A stretch of 64,000 nt of DNA, from the NCBI GenBank assembly GCA_937944445.1, contig CALDYP010000038.1:1-64000 (forward strand). The letters run 5' to 3'. This stretch comes from an uncultured Anaerolineae bacterium. Lineage in GTDB: Bacteria; Chloroflexota; Anaerolineae; Aggregatilineales; Phototrophicaceae. Position 1 is the first letter of the stretch, and every line of letters starts with the position of its first letter. Positions 37,361 through 45,184 of this stretch are shown in pieces. The notes beneath the pieces were generated by a model. That model made no database searches. It was given only the letters and a program-made list of their open reading frames with translations, and had not been told where the DNA came from. Position numbers and translations under genes: made by a program.

Positions 37361-39217
37361 CTAGCTGACGATCTGCTTGCTCTTGAAGACCTGTTCGCCG
37401 AGCTGTGACAGAACTTCCAAGCCTTTGATCTCATACGGAAACAGCGGCAGATGAACAACTGGCACATCAAAGCGCTTGGCAATCTCCGCCAGATAGTGTT
37501 CTTGCATGGCGCGACGAGCGCGGCTGAACGGCGTCGTACAGGCCGCAGCAGGCAGCACGTAGTTAGCGAAGACAAGTCCCGTCGGGATGCCAAGCGCAGC
37601 TAGTTCTTGGCTGGCCCGATGCGCCTCAAGGATGGGCGTCGCCTCAGGATACATCACAAAGGCGAAGGTGCTCTTGTTTGGGTCGCGCATCATATCGATG
37701 ACTCGTTCAAACCGCTGACGAGCAACATCATCCACGGTGGCCGTTTCCGTCGAGGCGAACACTTTCACGTCCAGTTGAGCGCTCCAGTCGAGAGGCAGTT
37801 CCAGCAGGCGCAGCGTGTGGCCTGTCGGGGCCGTGTCAAACACGACAACATCCCAATCGCTCTCCGTGGCACACTCGATGAAGCGGTCAAAAGCGGCCAT
37901 TTCCTCTGTGCAGGGCGAGTTCAGCTCCTCTTCCATCATTTGGATGGCCTCAGGCGAGCGGCCACGCGCGCGCGCATCTGTCAAAATGCGCTCAACGTAA
38001 ATCGTCGCAGCGGCTTTGGGGTCGATGTTGGCTGCCCACAAATTCGGAACCTCTTTAACAGGGGCCACCTCGCTGCCGACAGTCACCCCCAACACGTCGC
38101 CGAGGTGGGCCGCCGGGTCAGTCGTCAGAAGCAGGGTTTTGTAACCCTGTTCCGCCAACCAAAACGCCGTCGCGCACGAGGCAACCGTTTTGCCAACCCC
38201 ACCTTTGCCCGCAAAGAACAAAGTGCGCGGGTGATCGGCCTGTGGCAAGAGGCGCTCAAAAATTCGAGCTGTGTCCGCGGGCGTCTCAGTGATTGTCGTA
38301 GGCGCTGCCGCGTGATTCAGCGCAGAGGCAACCGGCAGGTGGTCGAAGAGCACGCCAGCCACCGCCCGCAGCCGTTCCACGCCTTTCACCTCGCCATCCA
38401 GCAGGTACATCCGCTGTGTTTTCAGCGGCAGTTCGCGCTCAATCTGGGACAGATAGCCGTTCTGCATGGCGATGCGCGAGGCAAACAGCGGGTTCACCGC
38501 TTCCTCTGGCGGCAGAACGCCGTTGATGATGATCTCCTGCGATGTGATGCCTAACTTCTCCAACTCACCAACGGCGCGTTTCGTCTCCTTGATGGAGGTG
38601 GCCTCTGGTTGTAGGACGAAGATGAAGCGGGTTTGCTCAGGGTCGCGCATCGTAGCGATTGCCCGCTCATACTTGAGCTTAGACTCTTGGATGGCCGCCA
38701 CCGGCCCAATGCAGGTTTGGCCGCTGCCCTGCGCTGCGTCGTCAATCGACCGGCTCCACTCAAAAGGCAGCTCAATCAGGCGCAGCGTGTGGCCAGTCGG
38801 CGCGGTGTCGAAGATCACCACGTCGAAACGAACGCCATCCACTGCGGGTTGATCTAGAAAGTCGGTGAAGCGGTCAAAAGCGGCAATCTCAACCGTGCAT
38901 GGGCCGCTCATCTGCTCTTCCATCACCGCGACCATCGCTTCTGGGAACACGCCGCGCACTGGGGCCAATGCCCGATCTTTGTACTCGTCCGTGGCGCGGT
39001 CAGCGTCAATTTCCATCGCCCACAAGTTCGGCACAGCCGCAATCGGTGTAATTTGATGGCCGATGGGCTGTTCAAACACATCTGACAAATTAGAGGCTGG
39101 GTCAGTCGTGACGATCAGAACGCGCTTGCCGCTGTCTGCGGCGCGAACGGCTGTCGTACAAGCCATCGTTGTCTTGCCAACGCCCCCCTTGCCAGAGAAA
39201 AAGATAAATTCAGTCAC
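37361..39217 (-). CDS. arsA: arsenite-stimulated ATPase, two-halved
   Basis: 618 aa. Two homologous halves, each with a deviant Walker A (GKGGVGKTT near residue 9; GKGGVGKTV in the second half), a switch DTAPTGHTLRL, and Cys residues in matching places (GPCTVEIAAFDRF and SPCTEEMAAFDRF), which suit arsenite/antimonite binding. In known systems ArsA powers the ArsB pump. Here neither arsB nor acr3 is present, and a strong terminator follows. The tandem form argues for ArsA over a tail-anchored-protein targeting Get3. GTG start overlaps the arsD stop (TAGTG); AAGGAG upstream. Confidence 0.9.
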   Translation of the reverse strand: MTEFIFFSGKGGVGKTTMACTTAVRAADSGKRVLIVTTDPASNLSDVFEQPIGHQITPIAAVPNLWAMEIDADRATDEYKDRALAPVRGVFPEAMVAVMEEQMSGPCTVEIAAFDRFTDFLDQPAVDGVRFDVVIFDTAPTGHTLRLIELPFEWSRSIDDAAQGSGQTCIGPVAAIQESKLKYERAIATMRDPEQTRFIFVLQPEATSIKETKRAVGELEKLGITSQEIIINGVLPPEEAVNPLFASRIAMQNGYLSQIERELPLKTQRMYLLDGEVKGVERLRAVAGVLFDHLPVASALNHAAAPTTITETPADTARIFERLLPQADHPRTLFFAGKGGVGKTVASCATAFWLAEQGYKTLLLTTDPAAHLGDVLGVTVGSEVAPVKEVPNLWAANIDPKAAATIYVERILTDARARGRSPEAIQMMEEELNSPCTEEMAAFDRFIECATESDWDVVVFDTAPTGHTLRLLELPLDWSAQLDVKVFASTETATVDDVARQRFERVIDMMRDPNKSTFAFVMYPEATPILEAHRASQELAALGIPTGLVFANYVLPAAACTTPFSRARRAMQEHYLAEIAKRFDVPVVHLPLFPYEIKGLEVLSQLGEQVFKSKQIVS

Positions 39218-39579
39218 TAGATTTGCTCCTTGTTCAAAGCTTGCTGCACCTCTTCTAGCGTTGGATATTCGCCAACCTTGATCACCTTGCCGCGCACCAA
39301 CGTAACTGGCAGCGCCTCCATCTGTTTCTCACGCACAAGGCGCATCACGTCCACGTTGCGTATGAAAACGTTGGGGTGGCTGCTCATCTGATACCGTTCC
39401 AGCCTAACGCCCTCCTGCTTCAGCTTGAGAATCATCTCATTCACATCCAACAGCGTTTGGTCAAGGGCTGGCCCACACAGACCAGTCGGGCAGCACATCG
39501 GCGGATCAAAAAATTCGACATCAGCAGATGTGGGCTGAGCGGATGGCGGCGCGTCGAACATCGTGATGTTAGTAGTCAC
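39217..39579 (-). CDS. arsD: arsenic metallochaperone/trans-acting repressor ArsD
   Basis: 120 aa from GTG 39579, which follows GAGGAG by 9 nt; TTG 39600 and ATG 39561 are alternatives. The chaperone motif MCCPTGLCGP gives the three cysteines (C29, C30, C35 in this numbering) that carry arsenite to ArsA. The thioredoxin-like fold continues (LKQEGVRLERYQ, then VREKQMEALPVTLVRG). The additional C-terminal Cys pairs of the E. coli plasmid protein are missing. It leads the arsD-arsA pair; no arsR is adjacent. Confidence 0.9.
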   Translation of the reverse strand: MTTNITMFDAPPSAQPTSADVEFFDPPMCCPTGLCGPALDQTLLDVNEMILKLKQEGVRLERYQMSSHPNVFIRNVDVMRLVREKQMEALPVTLVRGKVIKVGEYPTLEEVQQALNKEQI

Positions 39580-39617
39580 AGTATGGAACTCCTCACTCAA
39601 TAGGTGTACGGGGATAG

Positions 39618-39646
39618 AGGATGACAGTCAAAGCATGCTTCATCCT
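39618..39646. promoter_or_regulatory. nested palindrome upstream of arsDA, possible operator
   Basis: AGGATGA (39618-39624) and TCATCCT (39640-39646) form a 7-bp inverted repeat. Part of the space between them (39631-39640) is itself a perfect 10-bp palindrome, AAGCATGCTT. The site lies about 40-70 bp before the arsD start. It suits a dimeric repressor, but no ArsR gene is nearby, so this is an inference. The rest of the 39580-39807 gap shows nothing further that I can name. Confidence 0.35.
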
Positions 39647-39807
39647 CCAGCGTGAAAAGCAGTTGCCTTGTCCTTCTAATCCGCTAAGGACAATACTAAC
39701 ACATAAAGCCTCTCACTTGTAGGCATAATGATGAAGAACGTCTTTTTAAATTCCTGCGCTAGCGGTGCTCGCATCGTTTACAAATCATTTTTAAAATCGT
39801 TGTCCTG

Positions 39808-40308
39808 TCACACGTCCTCTGAGGCGCGCGACTTCACGAACGACTTGATCTGATCGAGCACCCGTTCAGCTTCACGGTCGGTGTCGTAAGTGTAGTCAAA
39901 TTTAACAGTTCTGCCGTCTTTCGTGATGACTCGCAAATAGTAGAGAAGCCCTCCCTCGGAGGCGCTCTTCGATTCAACTTCAACCGTCCTGAGATCTTTG
40001 AACGGGTATCGCTCGACTTTCATCGGCTGCATGAACGGATACTTTTTCACCAAAAAAACACGATCACGCCGATCAAAGATGTAGGTCGACGCTTTGGAGG
40101 AGGTTCCAAGCATCACCACGACGCCGAACAACACAAAGGGCGCAGCACACGTTAACGAGGCAGTGAGCTGATCGGCTGTGGCAAAGTTCAACTGCGTCAA
40201 GCCAATGCAGATGAACACCGAACCAATTGCCAGCATGCCGTATGAGATTGGTTCGTTAATCACGAGCTGATCTCCCTTGATTTTCATCCCTTTTGGCTTA
40301 CGCTTCAT
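39808..40308 (-). CDS. small membrane protein of unknown function
   Basis: 166 aa. Two membrane helices (~25-43 and ~50-68) followed by a ~95-residue soluble beta-rich domain with many basic and aromatic residues (STYIFDRRDRVFLVKKYPF, then VERYPFKDLRTVEVES and GRTVKFDYTYDTDREAERV). This layout resembles small PH-like membrane proteins, but I cannot assign a family. RBS GAGGAAG with 5-nt spacing supports ATG 40308. Confidence 0.6.
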   Translation of the reverse strand: MKRKPKGMKIKGDQLVINEPISYGMLAIGSVFICIGLTQLNFATADQLTASLTCAAPFVLFGVVVMLGTSSKASTYIFDRRDRVFLVKKYPFMQPMKVERYPFKDLRTVEVESKSASEGGLLYYLRVITKDGRTVKFDYTYDTDREAERVLDQIKSFVKSRASEDV

Positions 40309-40388
40309 TGGGCTTCCTCTTTCACTCGATCTCTCGTTCTGCCCGATATGACGAGTGAAGCCACAGCAACACTCACCATACCTTTCAT

Positions 40389-40406
40389 TATATGATTTTA
40401 CATATA
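40389..40406. promoter_or_regulatory. PadR-type operator candidate
   Basis: Perfect inverted repeat TATATG-N6-CATATA in the divergent region, 82 bp before the padR-family start codon. PadR proteins often bind such A/T-rich ATGT/ACAT-like dyads and repress themselves. A -10-like TACAAT (40405-40410) overlaps its edge. Confidence 0.45.
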
Positions 40407-40487
40407 CAATAATTGAAAATGGTCTAGTTCACCGCGTGACTTTTGTAACTTCGCGTGATGACGAAAGTAATGAATGGAGAAATAACG

Positions 40488-41081
40488 ATGTCGCTCACAC
40501 ACGCAATTCTAGGCTTGCTCACCATCACGCCGATGACGGGGTATGAACTCAAAACACAGGCGTTCGACAACACCATTAAGTATTTCTGGCAAGCTGATCA
40601 AGCGCAGATTTACCGCACATTGAGCGCAATGGCAGAACAAGGTTGGGTAGAAAGCACGCTGGAAATTCAGGAAGATCGCCCGAATCGTAAGGTGTATCAC
40701 ATCACCGAGGCAGGACTCGAAGAGCTGCGCCGCTGGCTGCATACAGAGCAGCCGCTGCCCGTCCATCGTGATCCGTTCCTCGTGCAGATGTTTTTCGCTG
40801 GTCAACTGGACAGCGCTACCGTGCTCAACCACATCGCCCGCCAGCGCGCAGCGCATCAGGCACTATTGGAACAGTACAAGCAGCTTCCAGTGCCGCCGCT
40901 GAACGACCCTGACCTTGACCACAGCCGCCTGTTCTGGCGATTGACGTTGGAGATGGGAATCACAACAGAAAAGACATATCTCGATTGGTTGGATCAGTGC
41001 GAGGCGGCTGTGCGAGAGATGATCGAAGCGAACGCTCAAAACCCCAGCGCCAACCCGTGGCTCAAGGACAGCAAGGCCTGA
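40488..41081 (+). CDS. PadR-family transcriptional regulator
   Basis: 197 aa from ATG 40488 (GGAG 9 nt upstream; reading from 40455 is less likely). N-terminal winged helix begins THAILGLLTITPMTGYELK and contains QADQAQIYRTLSAMAEQGW, the canonical PadR recognition region; wing RKVYHITEAGLEEL. The C-terminal half is the helical Vir-like dimerisation domain (QRAAHQALLEQYKQL). It senses small molecules in known cases. A terminator separates it from the alcohol dehydrogenase gene. Confidence 0.92.
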   Translation: MSLTHAILGLLTITPMTGYELKTQAFDNTIKYFWQADQAQIYRTLSAMAEQGWVESTLEIQEDRPNRKVYHITEAGLEELRRWLHTEQPLPVHRDPFLVQMFFAGQLDSATVLNHIARQRAAHQALLEQYKQLPVPPLNDPDLDHSRLFWRLTLEMGITTEKTYLDWLDQCEAAVREMIEANAQNPSANPWLKDSKA

Positions 41082-41175
41082 TAAGCGCGCTCCAGCACAT
41101 AAGTTTGCACACTTGAAACTCAGCAGATCCGTCATGTATTGCTGAGTCACCATATGCCGCAGATGAACCATGCAG

Positions 41176-41213
41176 GCGCTGCTGTGGCTCATGTGCAGCG
41201 CTCATTTTCTTTT
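41176..41213 (+). terminator. terminator after the PadR gene
   Basis: GCGCTGC (41176-41182) pairs with GCAGCGC (41195-41201) around a 12-nt loop, followed by TCATTTTCTTTT. This separates the regulator from the adh transcript. Confidence 0.6.
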
Positions 41214-41228
41214 GCAATCTACAAACGA

Positions 41229-41285
41229 ATGACAATTGTCATAATCGGCTCATGACAATGTGTGATAAAAATCACTTTTGTCACA
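41229..41285. promoter_or_regulatory. cluster of palindromic operator-like sites before adh
   Basis: A perfect 14-bp palindrome ATGACAATTGTCAT (41229-41242) is followed by TGACAA (41253-41258) and TTGTCA (41278-41283), which bracket an inner dyad GTGAT-AAAA-ATCAC (41262-41275). The inner part reads TGTGA-N6-TCAC, as in Crp/Fnr-family sites, and shares its core with Rex sites. Three copies of the TGACAA/TTGTCA arms suggest a second regulator or cooperative binding. No clear -35/-10 pair could be placed, but A/T-rich sequence (41294-41340) follows. Confidence 0.6.
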
Positions 41286-41362
41286 TCAGCAATCTATAGT
41301 AATTTATTATCACCTATGTTGAGGTCAATAGTATAGTTTAAGTTTTTTGTTAGGAGATACTC

Positions 41363-42391
41363 ATGTCAGGCACAATGAAGGCGGCTGTTGTCCACAGTTT
41401 CGGCGCACCTCTTACTATCGATGAGCGCCCAATCCCGACTCCATCAGACAATCAAGTGCTCGTCAAAATTCAAGCGTCGGGGGTATGTCACACAGATCTG
41501 CACGCCGCTGAAGGTGATTGGCCAGTCAAGCCTATCCTGCCGTTGATCCCGGGCCATGAAGGCGTGGGGTATGTGGCTGGGGTCGGCAAGGGGGTCACGC
41601 ATCTGAAAGAAGGGGATCGCATCGGCATCCCGTGGCTTTACAGCGCCTGTGGAAGCTGCGAGTACTGTGTGACAGGTTGGGAAACGCTCTGCCCTAACCA
41701 GAAAAACACCGGCTACTCGATTGACGGTGGTTACGCTGAATACACTGTCGCAGATGCTCGGTACATCGGTCGCCTGCCTGACAACGCCGACTTCATCGAA
41801 ATTGCGCCCATTCTGTGCGCAGGCGTCACGACCTACAAAGGGTTGAAGGAAACCGAGGTCAGACCCGGCCAGTGGGTTGCCATCATCGGCATCGGCGGCC
41901 TCGGGCATGTCGCCGTGCAATACGCCAAAGCGATGGGCATGAACGTCGTTGCAATGGACATTGCCGATGATAAACTAGAGCTAGCTAAGTCGCTTGGTGC
42001 TGATCTCACCGTTAACTCAGCACAGGTTGACCCCGCTGAAGAACTGATGAAGACCGTCGGTGGTGTGCATGGCGTGCTGGTCACTGCGGTTGCTACGAAG
42101 CCGTTCCGTCAAGCTCTGTCAATCGTCCGTCCGCGAGGAACGGTTGCGATGGTCGGCCTGCCCCCCGGTGAATTCCCAATGCCGATTTTTGACATCGTCC
42201 TGCGCCGCATCACAGTACGGGGTTCCATCGTTGGCACGCGCAAAGATCTAGAAGAAGCGCTCATGTTTGCCGGTGCGGGTAAGGTGCACGCCAACGTTTC
42301 TGTGCGACCATTGGAAGACATCAACGCGGTCTTTGGTGAGATGAAGCAAGGAAAGATTCAAGGGCGCGTCGTAATCGACTTAACCCTGTAA
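41363..42391 (+). CDS. zinc-dependent alcohol dehydrogenase (AdhP type)
   Basis: 342 aa. Medium-chain dehydrogenase that oxidises alcohols or reduces aldehydes with NAD(H). Catalytic zinc ligands: Cys in GVCHTDLHA, His-Glu in GHEGVG. Structural zinc: the Cys cluster [16 protein letters not shown]. Rossmann motif [18 protein letters not shown], with Asp at the end of beta-2 (VVAMDIAD) favouring NAD. RBS TTAGGAG before ATG. Single gene, converging on sod. Confidence 0.93.
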   Translation: MSGTMKAAVVHSFGAPLTIDERPIPTPSDNQVLVKIQASGVCHTDLHAAEGDWPVKPILPLIPGHEGVGYVAGVGKGVTHLKEGDRIGIPWLYSACGSCEYCVTGWETLCPNQKNTGYSIDGGYAEYTVADARYIGRLPDNADFIEIAPILCAGVTTYKGLKETEVRPGQWVAIIGIGGLGHVAVQYAKAMGMNVVAMDIADDKLELAKSLGADLTVNSAQVDPAEELMKTVGGVHGVLVTAVATKPFRQALSIVRPRGTVAMVGLPPGEFPMPIFDIVLRRITVRGSIVGTRKDLEEALMFAGAGKVHANVSVRPLEDINAVFGEMKQGKIQGRVVIDLTL

Positions 42392-42402
42392 AACCCTATG
42401 AA

Positions 42403-42435
42403 GCGAAAAACTCACCCCATCCGGGGTGAGTTCGC
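42403..42435 (-). terminator. terminator shared by adh and sod
   Basis: CTCACCCC (42411-42418) and GGGGTGAG (42423-42430) with a 4-nt loop; outer GCGAA/TTCGC extends the stem. On the minus strand the stem is followed by TTTTT, so it is strongest for sod. Confidence 0.82.
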
Positions 42436-42458
42436 TTTGAGCAACTTTTACAGCGCGC

Positions 42459-43070
42459 TTACTTAGCCGCCGCGTACAGCTCCGCCACTTTGTCCCAGTC
42501 GATGACGTTGAAGAACGCCGCGATGTAGTCCGGCCGGCGGTTCTGATACTTGAGGTAGTAAGCGTGCTCCCACACGTCCAAGCCGAGGATCGGCGTGCCG
42601 CCGCCGGTCATCAGCGGGTTGTCTTGGTTGGGCGTGCTGGTGATCGACAGGCTGCCATCTTTGCTGACGACGAGCCACGCCCAGCCGCTGCCAAAGCGGC
42701 CCTTTGCCGCGTTCGTGAACTGCTCCTTGAAGGCTTCATAGCTGCCAAAGGCGTTGTTGATCGCCTCAGCCAGTTCACCCGTTGGCGCGCCGCCCTTGTT
42801 CGGCCCCATGATCCCCCAGAACAGCGTGTGGTTGTAGTGGCCGCCGCCGTTGTTCTGGATGGCGGCCTTCTTCTCGCCCGGCACTTGGTCTAGGTGCGTA
42901 ATGATCTCCTCAATCGTCTTGGATTCCCACTCCGTCCCCGCAATGGCGGCGTTGAGGTTGTCGATGTAGGTCTTGTGGTGCTTGCCGTGGTGGATCTCCA
43001 TCGTCTGCTGGTCGATGTGCGGCTCCAACGCATCCGACGGGTACGGCAGGGGCGCAAGTTCGAAAGCCAT
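42459..43070 (-). CDS. sodA: superoxide dismutase, Mn type
   Basis: 203 aa from ATG 43070, with GAGGAGAG upstream. Converts superoxide to peroxide and oxygen. Metal ligands: His27 (EIHHGKHH), His in [11 protein letters not shown], and Asp/His in DVWEHAYY. The GGGHYNH reading and Gln in TPNQDNP are those of Mn enzymes (Fe enzymes usually have AAQxWNH). No signal peptide, so cytoplasmic. Confidence 0.94.
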   Translation of the reverse strand: MAFELAPLPYPSDALEPHIDQQTMEIHHGKHHKTYIDNLNAAIAGTEWESKTIEEIITHLDQVPGEKKAAIQNNGGGHYNHTLFWGIMGPNKGGAPTGELAEAINNAFGSYEAFKEQFTNAAKGRFGSGWAWLVVSKDGSLSITSTPNQDNPLMTGGGTPILGLDVWEHAYYLKYQNRRPDYIAAFFNVIDWDKVAELYAAAK

Positions 43071-43249
43071 AATTCTCTCCTCGTTGGTGATGAACAAAAT
43101 GTTCTCTGTGCTGCATACAACCTTTTCAATCCTAACCGCTGTGCATAAGAAAGCTGTTAAAGAATGGACTATTTGTTGGCATTAAGTCCTCACTGGTGAC
43201 GAAACACCAACAAGGCTATACTCACTTTCGACACCTTTGGGAGCTTTTT

Positions 43250-44197
43250 ATGTCACAACAAGCGTCTGGTTCACTGGCGCGGCCTCGCTACCCGGCCAAC
43301 TTGCTGTTCGTGTTGACTGCTGGCGTGTTCGCCATGGCCTCATCGTCGATTTTCATCCGCTATGCCCAAGCAGAAGGCGTGTCCTCCATCGTCATCGGCG
43401 GCGCGCGCCTGCTGATTGCTGCCGCCCTGCTCACGCCGTTCGTGCTCAGCCGCCATCGCCTTGACCTGCGCGAACTGAACCGACGCGACTTGCTGCAAGC
43501 GCTGGCCGCTGGCTTCTTCCTCGCGCTGCACTTCGCCGCGTGGATCTCCTCGCTGGAACACACCTCAATCCTCGTCAGCACGGTGATCGTCACGGCCTCG
43601 CCCATTTGGGTGGCTATCCTTGAGTTTATGGCTTTCCGCGTGCAGCCCGGTCGAACCGTGCTAGCTGGGCTGGTGATTGCCATCAGCGCTGGGGTTCTGA
43701 TTGCGCTGGCTAGCGGTGGCGCAGACACCCCCACGGAAGGCGGCAGCCAACTGCTGGGGATTTTGCTGGCAGTCGTCGGCTCGGTTGCCGTGGCGATCTA
43801 CTTGGTGCTGGGGCGTTCGGTGCGCGCCAAGCTCTCTGTCATCCCCTACATCTGGTTGGTGTACGGCTGTGCTGGCTTGTTCATGGCGCTGACCATCGCT
43901 GTCTCTGGGCTGCCAGTCGCGGGCTTCTCAGTTGAAGCCTACGTGTGGCTGCTGTGCTGCGCCATCTTCCCGCAGTTGATCGGTCACAGCTCGCTCAACT
44001 ACGCGGTTGGCTACCTGCCCGCCACTATCGTGAGCATGATCACCCAGCTTGAGCCAGTCGGCAGCGCTGTTCTCGCGTTCGTGTTGTTTCAAGAGCTGCC
44101 GCTGCCGCTGCAAATCGTCGGCAGCGCGCTGCTGCTGTTCGGCGTCATGCTTGCCAGCTTAGGCCAACGCACCCCACCCAAAACCAAAGGCGCTTAG
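43250..44197 (+). CDS. EamA/DMT-family transporter (first of a pair)
   Basis: 315 aa from ATG 43250 (GGGAG upstream), about ten membrane helices in two EamA halves. Family members export metabolites or amino acids; the substrate cannot be read. Halves are recognisable by ARLLIAAALLTPF and, later, QLEPVGSAVLAFVLFQELP. The partner gene begins 6 bp after its stop. Confidence 0.85.
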   Translation: MSQQASGSLARPRYPANLLFVLTAGVFAMASSSIFIRYAQAEGVSSIVIGGARLLIAAALLTPFVLSRHRLDLRELNRRDLLQALAAGFFLALHFAAWISSLEHTSILVSTVIVTASPIWVAILEFMAFRVQPGRTVLAGLVIAISAGVLIALASGGADTPTEGGSQLLGILLAVVGSVAVAIYLVLGRSVRAKLSVIPYIWLVYGCAGLFMALTIAVSGLPVAGFSVEAYVWLLCCAIFPQLIGHSSLNYAVGYLPATIVSMITQLEPVGSAVLAFVLFQELPLPLQIVGSALLLFGVMLASLGQRTPPKTKGA

Positions 44198-44203
44198 CAC
44201 ATT

Positions 44204-45184
44204 ATGCCCACCCTCTCATGGCCTCACGTTGCCCTCGTCGTTGCACTGGTGGGTTTCACGTTTGGCGCGCCCACCCTCCGCCTCACTCAGATGAACGGTA
44301 TGCCCACTGAAGTGATGATCTTCATCCGCCTAACGCTGGCAACGCTGGTGCTGACGCCGTTCGTGTGGGTGCGCCACGGCCATGAGCTGCGCACCCTGAC
44401 GCGCCGCGACATCGGGCGAACGCTGATAGCGGGCGTCTTCATGACCTGTCATCTGTTATTTGTCGTAGAGTCGCTGCGGCACACAACAGTTGTCTTTAAC
44501 CAAGTGCTGGTGAACACCGGGCCGGTGTGGGTGGCGCTGTTGGAGGTGTTCGCGTTGCGGGTGCGCTTCGCGCCGCAGGTATGGTGGGGGTTAGGGATTG
44601 CGCTGGCGGGCAGCGGCGTCCTGCTGCTCTACAGCGCCGCGCAAGGCACAGCCATCGGCGGCCCGAATATGCTGCTCGGCAACGTGATGGCGGTCATCAG
44701 CGCTGGCCTCGCCGCTGTGTACATCGTAATTGGGCGCTCGACGCGGCAGAAAGTGTCGTTTTTGCCGTATATCTGGCTGCTGTTCGGCGTGGGCGCGCTG
44801 GTTGCGCTGATGGTGGTGATCGTGCGCGGCCTCCCCGTGACCGGCTACAGCAGCGCGGCCTACTTCTGGATCGTCATGGTGACCATCTTCCCCACGCTGA
44901 TCGGTCACGCCTCGTTCAACTTCGCGCTCGTGGGCGTCTCAGCAACGCTGGCCGCTGTCAGCGGGCAAGTCGGCGTGTTGACCACAGCCATCTTGGCCTA
45001 CCTCATCTTTCACGAAGTGCCTACGCTCGGTACAGTCGTCGGCGGGGCGATCATCGTGTTGGGCGTGGTGGTCGTCAGCACGACGCGCAGCCAACCAGCA
45101 GCTAACTCACAGCAACTAGCGTGGCATCAGCGGCTGAGCTTGAGGCCGAAGTATTCATCCCGTCCGGGCAGCATCAAGAACTGA
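44204..45184 (+). CDS. EamA/DMT-family transporter (second of a pair)
   Basis: 326 aa, ten predicted membrane helices. Paralogue of the preceding gene (IRLTLATLVLTPF against ARLLIAAALLTPF; both have PYIWL near mid-protein), so a tandem duplication followed by divergence; possibly a heterodimer. The last 19 codons (from ~45127) overlap the end of the convergent solute-binding gene by 58 bp. The hydrophobic core ends about 30 residues earlier, so the overlapping tail is probably dispensable. Confidence 0.83.
   Translation: MPTLSWPHVALVVALVGFTFGAPTLRLTQMNGMPTEVMIFIRLTLATLVLTPFVWVRHGHELRTLTRRDIGRTLIAGVFMTCHLLFVVESLRHTTVVFNQVLVNTGPVWVALLEVFALRVRFAPQVWWGLGIALAGSGVLLLYSAAQGTAIGGPNMLLGNVMAVISAGLAAVYIVIGRSTRQKVSFLPYIWLLFGVGALVALMVVIVRGLPVTGYSSAAYFWIVMVTIFPTLIGHASFNFALVGVSATLAAVSGQVGVLTTAILAYLIFHEVPTLGTVVGGAIIVLGVVVVSTTRSQPAANSQQLAWHQRLSLRPKYSSRPGSIKN

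Noticed and set aside
37361-39217. ArsA as a Get3-like tail-anchored-protein ATPase
   Set aside because: The two-halved form, paired Cys residues and arsD in the same operon favour the arsenic enzyme.
41262-41275. Reading the adh dyad as a rho-independent terminator
   Set aside because: Stem is only 5 bp with an A-rich loop and no U-tract, and it lies upstream of a gene with a matching regulator-type core.
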